The position numbers and the translations under genes are program-made. A DNA stretch of 10,525 nt from Acidobacteriota bacterium (GTDB lineage Bacteria; Acidobacteriota; Blastocatellia; Pyrinomonadales; Pyrinomonadaceae), in NCBI GenBank assembly GCA_020201365.1, contig JAIVGV010000337.1, positions 1 to 10,525 on the forward strand, given 5' to 3'. The notes beneath the pieces were generated by a model. It was not told the origin of the DNA and searched no databases. It was given only the letters and a program-made list of their open reading frames with translations. Below are positions 1 through 5,347 of the stretch, one piece after another. The first letter of the stretch is position 1. Each line of letters opens with the position of its first letter.

Positions 1-351
1 GCTCTGGCTTCCGCCGCCTTCGCCGCCCGAGCCGCCGCCCGACTGTGAGCCGCCGCCGCCAGCCTCCTTGATGCCAGCCTCCTTCTCAAGCGGTGGCAGA
101 GCCGCCGCGACCGCGCCGCTCACCAGACCCGCCGCGGCTCCGGCGATCACGCGGCGGACGAGACCCTTCTTCGATCCGCCCTTCCCGCCGCCCTTCTTGC
201 CGCCTTTCTTCGCGCCGCCTTTCTTCGCGCCGCCGCCCTTCTTCCCGGCGCCGCCCTTCTTCGACCCGCCCTTCTTCCCGGCTGATCCCTTCTTCGAGCC
301 GCCGCCCTTCTTTGACGCGCCGCCCTTCGATCCGGACTTCTTAGTCGCCAT
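1..351 (-). CDS. Lys/Gly-repeat basic protein, unknown function (partial, C-terminus beyond the left edge)
   Basis: The frame read leftwards from ATG at 351-349 is open for 117 codons to the window edge. A strong ribosome binding site, AAGGAG (complement of 361-366), lies 9 bases before the ATG. Residues 1 to about 62 are a low-complexity basic repeat of KKGG, KKGGG, SKKGG and AKKGG units with almost no acidic residues. A Gly/Ala-rich hydrophobic stretch follows (LVRRVIAGAAAGLVSGAVAAAL, about residues 63-84), resembling a glycine-zipper or single membrane-associated helix. After PPLEKEAG comes a Gly/Ser/Gln linker that runs off the edge. I do not recognise a family. The basic repeat could bind nucleic acid (as in histone H1-like bacterial proteins) or an anionic surface, and the hydrophobic segment could anchor it. 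Both are inference. The overlapping plus-strand frames here are Pro/Phe or Arg/Ser-rich mirrors of the KKGG codons. Confidence 0.72.
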   Translation of the reverse strand, partial: MATKKSGSKGGASKKGGGSKKGSAGKKGGSKKGGAGKKGGGAKKGGAKKGGKKGGGKGGSKKGLVRRVIAGAAAGLVSGAVAAALPPLEKEAGIKEAGGGGSQSGGGSGGEGGGSQS

Positions 352-360
352 CGTCAGTCT

Positions 361-366
361 CTCCTT
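361..366 (-). promoter_or_regulatory. Ribosome binding site of the Lys/Gly-repeat gene
   Basis: The minus strand reads AAGGAG here, 9 bases before the ATG at 351. This is a near-perfect Shine-Dalgarno match and fixes the start and strand of the leftward gene. Confidence 0.75.
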
Positions 367-401
367 TGCTTTTCGATCTTGCGGAAAAAGTTTGTCCACC
401 G

Positions 402-429
402 TAATAAACTAAACTCGCGCGCCGCGCAA
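402..429 (-). promoter_or_regulatory. Weak promoter candidate for the leftward Lys/Gly-repeat gene
   Basis: On the minus strand TTGCGC (complement of 424-429) is followed after 16 bases by TTATTA (complement of 402-407), about 50 bases before the start codon. Each hexamer matches the sigma-70 consensus only partly. The position in an AT-richer patch is the main support. Confidence 0.25.
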
Positions 430-459
430 GAAAAAAGTTCGGCGCGCCGGGCGGACGCG

Positions 460-489
460 GTGACTCGCCCGCGCCCCCCCTGCTACAAT
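460..489 (+). promoter_or_regulatory. Sigma-70-type promoter, extended -10, for galK
   Basis: TACAAT at 484-489 is preceded by TGC, giving an extended -10 element. GTGACT at 460-465 is a 4-of-6 match to the -35 consensus with an 18-base spacer. Transcription should start near 496, leaving a leader of about 175 bases before the galK TTG. Confidence 0.5.
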
Positions 490-651
490 CATGCGACTTC
501 ATAACCCGACGACTCAGGCACCGAGACGACCGTCCATGCGCCCGAAGCACACCACTAACGACGGCGAGCCGCGCCCCCCCGCCCACGCCCCGGCCGGCGC
601 GCCGCTCTCCGCCTCCGACGACGCTTCTTGCCCCGCGCACGCCCGACGCGG

Positions 652-662
652 GAGAGGGGAGG
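652..662 (+). promoter_or_regulatory. Ribosome binding site that fixes the TTG start of galK
   Basis: The sequence GAGAGGGGAGG lies 9 bases before TTG at 672-674. The frame is open upstream, so this site decides the start. It places the GHMP signature at residues 26-38, as usual for galactokinases. Confidence 0.65.
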
Positions 663-671
663 CGACGCCGC

Positions 672-1832
672 TTGATTGACCGCGACGCTCTGCGCCGGAC
701 GTTCCGCTCTCTGTACGCGCGCGCGCCGCGCCTCTTCCGCGCGCCCGGTCGCGTGAACCTCATCGGCGAGCACACGGACTACAACGACGGCTTCGTCCTC
801 CCGATGGCGATTGACCGCGAGACGGTCGTCGCCGCCGCCGCGCGCGAGGATCGGACGGTGCGCGTGCGCGCGATTGATTTCGACGAGCAGGCTCAATTCG
901 ATCTTGACCGCCCCGGCGAGCGCCGCCGCCGCCGCTGGCTCGACTACGTGGAGGGCGTCGCGAACGTGCTGGGGACTCGCGGCGCGCGCCTGCGCGGAGC
1001 CGATCTCGCCGTCACTTCGAGCGTGCCCGTCGGCGCAGGGCTCTCATCGTCAGCCGCGCTCGAAGTCGCGGCGGGTCTCGCGCTGGCGACCGTCTCCGGC
1101 GCGGAAGTCTCGCGCGTGGCGCTGGCGCTCGCGGGGCAGGAGGCCGAGCACACTTGGGTCGGCGCGAACGTCGGCATCATGGATCAGCTCGTCGCCGCCA
1201 TGGGGCGCAGCGGGCACGCGCTGCTGATCGACTGCCGCTCGCTCGAAGCCTCCTTCGTCCCGTTAGACACCTCGGAGACCGCCGTCGTCGTCTGCGACAC
1301 GAACGTCAAGCACTCGCTCGCGTCTTCCGCCTACAACGAGCGGCGCGCCGAGTGCGAGCGCGGCGTCGAGCTGCTGCGCGCCGAACTGCCGGACATCAAG
1401 GCGCTGCGCGACGTGAGCGTCGAGGAGTTCGAGCGCTACGAAAACCTTTTGCCCGAGCCCGTGCGCCGCCGCTGCCGCCACGTCGTCACGGAGGACGCGC
1501 GCACGCTCGCCGCGGCGGACGCCTTGCGCCGCAACGATCTGTGGGAGCTGGGTCGTCTGATGGATCGCTCGCACAAGTCTCTGCGCGACGACTACGAGGT
1601 GAGCTGCGCGGAGCTGGACGTGATGGTCGAGATCGCCGGAAACTTCGGCGGCGCGCTGGGCGCGCGCATGACGGGCGGCGGCTTCGGCGGCTCGACCGTC
1701 AACCTCGTGCGCCGCGCGGCGCTCGACGAGTTCCGCGAAACGGTCGGGCGCGAATATAATCGCGCGACCGGGCGCGCCGCCGCCATCATCGTCACCGAGC
1801 CGGGCGACGGCGCGAGCGAGGTTCTCGGATGA
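672..1832 (+). CDS. galK: Galactokinase (EC 2.7.1.6)
   Basis: Cytosolic GHMP-family kinase that phosphorylates alpha-D-galactose with ATP to galactose 1-phosphate, the first committed step of the Leloir pathway. The length of 386 residues is normal. Visible signatures are the galactokinase motif GRVNLIGEHTDYN at residues 26-38, the ATP-binding motif PVGAGLSSSAAL at 119-130, the GIMDQ motif at 168-172 with the expected catalytic base Asp171, and the C-terminal GHMP motif GARMTGGGFGGS at 330-341. The family call is secure; the Glu-His-Thr-Asp of the sugar-binding signature favours galactose over homoserine or mevalonate. The start is TTG, supported by a strong ribosome binding site. No galT, galE or galactose transporter is adjacent, so the gene stands alone behind its own promoter. 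A related sugar such as N-acetylgalactosamine or glucuronate cannot be fully excluded. Confidence 0.95.
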   Translation: MIDRDALRRTFRSLYARAPRLFRAPGRVNLIGEHTDYNDGFVLPMAIDRETVVAAAAREDRTVRVRAIDFDEQAQFDLDRPGERRRRRWLDYVEGVANVLGTRGARLRGADLAVTSSVPVGAGLSSSAALEVAAGLALATVSGAEVSRVALALAGQEAEHTWVGANVGIMDQLVAAMGRSGHALLIDCRSLEASFVPLDTSETAVVVCDTNVKHSLASSAYNERRAECERGVELLRAELPDIKALRDVSVEEFERYENLLPEPVRRRCRHVVTEDARTLAAADALRRNDLWELGRLMDRSHKSLRDDYEVSCAELDVMVEIAGNFGGALGARMTGGGFGGSTVNLVRRAALDEFRETVGREYNRATGRAAAIIVTEPGDGASEVLG

Positions 1833-1876
1833 GGCGGTCTCGACTCTTCTAGCCTTGAGTGATTAAGTTTCTAAGA

Positions 1877-2013
1877 CTCACCGCGGAGGCGCGGAGGGTT
1901 CGTAGAGGTCGCGCAGAGAAAGCCGGTGCTGAAATTTGAAATCTCGCATCCGGAATCTAAGATCACTTCTTCTCCGCGTAAACCCTGCGCGAACTCCGCG
2001 CCCCTGCGGTGAA
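1877..2013. repeat. Imperfect inverted repeat, two 44-base arms around a 49-base core (REP/MITE-like intergenic element)
   Basis: The left arm (1877-1920) begins CTCACCGCGGAGGCGCGGAG and ends GCAGAGAA. The right arm (1970-2013) is its reverse-complement relative, beginning TTCTCCGCG and ending GCGGTGAA. Aligned by hand, the arms match at 31 of 44 positions without gaps, with blocks of identity at both ends and a diverged middle. The core between them is AT-richer and contains GAAATTTGAAATCTC. The short word GAATCTAAG occurs at 1953-1961 and again at 2019-2027. Arms of this type look like the dispersed intergenic repeats of some environmental bacterial phyla; that is recollection, not a search result. 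No open frame of its own is credible here. Confidence 0.6.
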
Positions 2014-2062
2014 CGCCCGAATCTAAGGCACTCGAGAAACGCTCGCCGACTCGACCAACATC

Positions 2063-3616
2063 ATGCAACGAACACTCCCCCTTGCCGCGCTGATCATCGT
2101 CGCTCTCCTCGCGTCTCCCGTCACCGTGCCGACCGCCGCGCAGTCCGGGCGCACGAACGTCACGCCCGGTCGCCGCTACAGCCGCCTCGTCATACGCAAC
2201 GCGCTCGTCATTGACGGCAACGCGACGCCCGTCTCCGGTCCCTACGACATCGTCGTCGAGGGCGACACGATCCGCGACATGGTGCCGCTCGACGCGGTCT
2301 CGGTCGCGAGCGGCACGGCGCGCCGACCCGCGCAGGGCGAGGCGGAGATTGACGCGACCGGCAAGTACGTCATGCCCGGCTTGATCAATTTGCACGGGCA
2401 CGTCCAGGAGGAGCGCGCGGGCGTGCCGCAGCCGCTCGACTACGAACTGAAGCTCTGGCTCGCGTGCGGCATCACGACCGTGCGCGACGTGGGCTCGGAT
2501 ACGCGCAAGACCATCGCCCTGCGCGAGCGCAGCGCGCGCGGCGAAGTCGCCGCCCCGCGCATCTTCGTCTATGGGGTGTGGAGTCAGCCGAACACGCCGC
2601 GCAACGTCGAGGCGGCGCGCGCGCGCGTGCGCGAACTCAAAGCGATGGGCGTGGACGGGCTCAAGTTCTTCGGCATGGAGCGCGACCTGATGGCGGCGGC
2701 GTGGGACGAGGCGCACAAGCAGGGCTTGCGCATCGCGCACCACGCCGCGGTCGCCGAGACGAACGCCTGGGACGACGTCAAGTTCGGCACGACCTCCATC
2801 GAGCACTGGTACGGCATCCCCGACGCCGCAATCGAAAATGGTGTGCAGAACTTCCCGCCCGACTACAACTACTCGGACGAGGTGGATCGCTTCCGCTACG
2901 CCGGTCACCTCTGGCGCGAGGCGGACTGGGGCAGGCTGATGAAGGTGCTCGACGCGATGATCGAGGCGCACGTCGCCTGGGACCCCACGCTCGACATCTA
3001 CGAGGCGAGCCGCGACCTGCAACGCGCGCAGACGCAGCCGTGGTTCGCCGACTACCTGCACCCGACGCTCGAAGACTACTTCCGCCCAGACGCCGGTCAC
3101 CACGGCTCATACTTCTTGGGCTGGACTTCGACCGACGAGACCTACTGGAAGGAGAACTACCGTATCTGGATGGCTGCGCTCCGCGAGTTCGACCGGCGCG
3201 GCGGTTTGATCGGCGCGGGCGAGGACGCCGGGTTCATCTACCAGATGTACGGCTTCGGCTTGATCCGCGAGCTCGAGCTGAAGCAGGAGGCTGGCTTCCA
3301 CACCCTGAAAGTGATCCAGCAGGCGACGGGCAACAACGCGAAGATACTCGGTCAGGAGGATCATTTGGGGCGCGTCCGCCCCGGCTTCGCCGCCGATCTC
3401 CTCGTCGTCAACGGCAACCCGCTCGAAAACCTGAAGGTGCTCTACCCCACGGGAGTTGACATCGTGCGCGACGGCAAGCAAATTCACACGGGCGGCGTCG
3501 AGTGGACGATCAAGGACGGCATCCCCTACCACGCGCCCACGCTCCTCGCCGACGTGAAGAAGATGGTCGCCGACGCGCGCGCCGAGCGGCGTTCGCGTGC
3601 GGCTGCGAAGCCTTGA
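2063..3616 (+). CDS. Secreted amidohydrolase-family metal-dependent hydrolase (imidazolonepropionase/prolidase-like)
   Basis: A predicted exported metal-dependent hydrolase of 517 residues. Residues 1 to about 27 form a signal peptide (MQRTLPLAALIIVALL, then PTAAQS). The small N-terminal beta domain (IRNALVIDG, 44-52) leads to MPGLINLHGH (104-113) with the metal-binding HxH at His111 and His113. GITTVRD follows at 136-142. Further candidate metal or active-site residues are Lys201 (in GLKFFG), His226/His227, His248 (in SIEHWYG) and Asp388 in GAGEDAG, where relatives often have G-T/S-D-A/S-G. The C-terminus closes the beta domain (HLGRVRPGFAADLLVVNGNPLENL). This order is typical of secreted amidohydrolases annotated as Xaa-Pro dipeptidase-like or imidazolonepropionase-like; the true substrate cannot be read from sequence. 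The start has no clear Shine-Dalgarno but sits exactly at the signal peptide. The next gene begins 46 bases downstream. Confidence 0.88.
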   Translation: MQRTLPLAALIIVALLASPVTVPTAAQSGRTNVTPGRRYSRLVIRNALVIDGNATPVSGPYDIVVEGDTIRDMVPLDAVSVASGTARRPAQGEAEIDATGKYVMPGLINLHGHVQEERAGVPQPLDYELKLWLACGITTVRDVGSDTRKTIALRERSARGEVAAPRIFVYGVWSQPNTPRNVEAARARVRELKAMGVDGLKFFGMERDLMAAAWDEAHKQGLRIAHHAAVAETNAWDDVKFGTTSIEHWYGIPDAAIENGVQNFPPDYNYSDEVDRFRYAGHLWREADWGRLMKVLDAMIEAHVAWDPTLDIYEASRDLQRAQTQPWFADYLHPTLEDYFRPDAGHHGSYFLGWTSTDETYWKENYRIWMAALREFDRRGGLIGAGEDAGFIYQMYGFGLIRELELKQEAGFHTLKVIQQATGNNAKILGQEDHLGRVRPGFAADLLVVNGNPLENLKVLYPTGVDIVRDGKQIHTGGVEWTIKDGIPYHAPTLLADVKKMVADARAERRSRAAAKP

Positions 3617-3662
3617 CGCGCGCTCGCGTCCCACATAGTTCGTCTCAGTTGCAAGGGACTAA

Positions 3663-4820
3663 ATGACAATGAAAAGACTCTTCCCCGTCTCGCTCCTGCT
3701 CGTCGCGCTTGTCTCCGTCGCCTCGGCGCAGTCGCCGGGCGGCGCGGCGCGCGAGGAGCTGGCGAGTCTGCCGGACTCGCAGGTCGTCCTCGTCGTCAAC
3801 GCGCGGCGCATCACGAACGAGGCGCTGCCCGCCGTGATGTCGCCCGCGAAGTTCAACCAGATGGCGAACGATCTGCTGAACCAGTCGAACGTGGACGTGC
3901 GCAAGATTGACTTCGTCGTCGCGGGGCTCCGCTTCACGGGCGGGCAGGCGGCGACCGCGCCGGACTTCGGCGTCGTCGTGCGCGGGGGATTTAACGCCGA
4001 CGCCCTGCTCTCGCTCGTCCGCATCGCCGGGCAGGGACAGTTCCGCGACGAGACGCACGGCGGGAAGACGATCACGATCTTTACGCTCGACTTCGAGGGC
4101 GGCGACAAGAACCCGCCGGGCGCGCAGCCTGCGGACGCGGCAGCCGCGCAGCCTTCGGCGATGAAGCTGCCATCGGAGATCGCCGCGGTCGCGCTCGGCT
4201 CGGACGCGCTGCTCGTCGGCACGCCCGCCTACGTCACGTCGGCGATTGACGCGCGCTCACACGAAGCGCCGCGCGTGAAAGACGATCTCGTCGAGCTCGC
4301 CACGCGCGACGCCGACGCGCTCGTCTCACTCGCGGGCGAGATGCCGCCGTCGGTCTCGAAGTATCTCAACGCGGCGGGCGGCGCGGACAACCCGCTCGTC
4401 AACGACGAGACGCGGCGCCTCGTTGATTCGATCCGCGTCGTGCAGGCGTCGCTCGGCATGACGGCGGCGCAATTCGGCTTGCAGACCGTCCTGCGCACGG
4501 ACGCGCCGGAGAGCGCGCGCGCCCTCAGCGGTCTCATCGCCACGGGCGTGAGCCTCGCGCAGACGCAGATTCGCAACGGCGCCGCGAAGCGCGGCGGCAA
4601 GCTCACGGCGGACGACCAGCGCGTGCTCACGCTGCTCCGCACGCTGACCAACACGGCGAACGACCGCGACGTGGCGCTCTCCGTGAGCGTCCCGCAGGGC
4701 GCGGTCGCGGAGATGCTGCGCGAGAAGAAGGCGACGACCGGCGCGCCCGCGTCATCTAAGAGACCTGCGGCGAGAGGCGGCGCGCGCCGCGGACGCGGCG
4801 TCACGCGCCGACGCCCCTGA
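3663..4820 (+). CDS. Secreted protein of unknown function
   Basis: This 385-residue protein has a clear signal peptide (KRLFPVSLLLVALVSVASA, cleavage likely after Ala22), so it should act in the periplasm or outside. AAGGGA (3653-3658) precedes two close starts, ATG 3663 and ATG 3669; the second, giving MKRLF, has the better spacing. The mature part reads LPDSQVVLVVNARRITNEALP, then KIDFVVAGLRF, FGVVVRGGF, then a Pro/Ala linker around residues 150-165, followed by VALGSDALLVGTPAYVTSAIDAR. That alternation of a value test with a pass over a second, similar module suggests a soluble alpha/beta protein with two related halves (inference). The last 20 residues are strongly basic (RPAARGGARRGRGVTRRRP). 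I recognise no named family or catalytic motif. It lies 46 bases after the amidohydrolase and is probably co-transcribed with it. Confidence 0.82.
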   Translation: MTMKRLFPVSLLLVALVSVASAQSPGGAAREELASLPDSQVVLVVNARRITNEALPAVMSPAKFNQMANDLLNQSNVDVRKIDFVVAGLRFTGGQAATAPDFGVVVRGGFNADALLSLVRIAGQGQFRDETHGGKTITIFTLDFEGGDKNPPGAQPADAAAAQPSAMKLPSEIAAVALGSDALLVGTPAYVTSAIDARSHEAPRVKDDLVELATRDADALVSLAGEMPPSVSKYLNAAGGADNPLVNDETRRLVDSIRVVQASLGMTAAQFGLQTVLRTDAPESARALSGLIATGVSLAQTQIRNGAAKRGGKLTADDQRVLTLLRTLTNTANDRDVALSVSVPQGAVAEMLREKKATTGAPASSKRPAARGGARRGRGVTRRRP

Positions 4821-4901
4821 GCGCCGCCGCGCGGGTCGCGTCGAGGACGCAACGTCAGTATCGCCTGCCGCGGGCGGGCTGTCCGGTTTAATCGGGTGTA
4901 A

Positions 4902-5318
4902 ATGATGGACGAGAGATACAAATTCGGAGAAGAAGAGTTGGACGACGAAGGCTTCGACGGCGGGGCGTTCGGCGAGGACGATTTCGGCGAGGAGCCGGGC
5001 GACGAGCTTCTGCTCGACGAGGAGGGCGCGGCGGAAGACGAAGACGAGCTCGCGCTCGACGCCGACGACGAAGAGGAAGACGAGTCGGCGCAGGTGCGCA
5101 CCGCCCTGCTCGCCAAGCACGAGATGCTCGCCCTGCTGAGCCTGCGCACGGCGGACGACGGCGGTCGCATCGTCCGCGTAGATCCGCGCCAGCCGCTGCC
5201 CGCCGCCAAGTCCTACGACGACGCGGCGGACGCGCTGCGCTGGTTCCGCCGCAGCCTCGCCACCAGCCGCGACAACGGCTGGGAGGTCATCTACGACGGC
5301 GAGCCGCTCTACGGCTGA
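4902..5318 (+). CDS. Small acidic protein of unknown function
   Basis: A 138-residue protein. Residues 1 to about 62 are extremely acidic, dominated by Asp and Glu (GEDDFGEE, DEEGAAEDEDELALDADDEEEDE), and probably disordered. The C-terminal 75 residues look folded: QVRTALLAKHEMLALLSLR, a short GRIVRVDP strand, then SYDDAADALRWFRRSLATSRDNGWEVIYDGEPLYG. There is no signal peptide or membrane segment, so it should be cytosolic. Two adjacent ATGs (4902 and 4905) could start it, and no clear Shine-Dalgarno is present. I do not know the family. The acidic tract could mimic DNA or bind basic proteins, or may simply aid solubility (inference). It sits 81 bases after the secreted protein and 29 bases before the YfhO-like gene. 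The opposite strand gives a long Ser-rich open frame here, a mirror of the Asp/Glu codons. Confidence 0.8.
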   Translation: MMDERYKFGEEELDDEGFDGGAFGEDDFGEEPGDELLLDEEGAAEDEDELALDADDEEEDESAQVRTALLAKHEMLALLSLRTADDGGRIVRVDPRQPLPAAKSYDDAADALRWFRRSLATSRDNGWEVIYDGEPLYG

Positions 5319-5347
5319 CGCGCCGTTAGCGCGGCGACGCGACGCGC

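Larger units (their letters stand above)
352..671. other. Divergent intergenic region between the Lys/Gly-repeat gene and galK
   Basis: This 320-base stretch separates two divergently transcribed genes. Bases 361-450 are relatively AT-rich, with A runs at 385-389 and 430-436, as expected of promoter DNA. The rest is very C-rich. It holds a good rightward promoter (460-489), a weak leftward promoter candidate (402-429) and the galK ribosome binding site (652-662). The reading frame crossing the leader (from ATG 491 or 536 to the stop at 679) has Pro/Arg-rich low-complexity content and no convincing ribosome binding site, so I do not call it a gene. Confidence 0.6.

Noticed and set aside
68..412. 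Plus-strand Pro/Phe-rich frame over the left end
   Set aside because: Pro-Pro-Phe-Phe repeats are the antisense reading of the KKGG codons, and the minus strand has a strong ribosome binding site.
491..679. 62-codon plus-strand frame in the galK leader
   Set aside because: ATG 491 lies before the predicted transcription start, there is no ribosome binding site, and the product is low-complexity Pro/Arg/Ala. A shorter version from 536 is kept only as a low-interest observation.
1852..1880. TGAGT/ACTCA inverted pair after galK as a terminator
   Set aside because: Only five base pairs with a loop of about 17 and no T run.
1871..3103. 410-codon open frame on the minus strand opposite the amidohydrolase
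   Set aside because: It mirrors a GC-rich coding region whose plus frame has a signal peptide and full amidohydrolase motifs. Its product is Arg/Val/Asp-rich with no domain, and its end runs through the intergenic inverted repeat.
4863..4891. GC-rich hairpin after the secreted protein gene as a possible terminator
   Set aside because: GCCTGC pairs with GCGGGC around a 5-base loop, but the following bases (TGTCCGGTTTA) are not a T run, so intrinsic termination is not supported.
4229..5209. 326-codon minus-strand frame rich in Ser
   Set aside because: The Ser runs are the complement of Asp/Glu codons of the small acidic protein; the frame also crosses the end of one gene and the intergenic gap.
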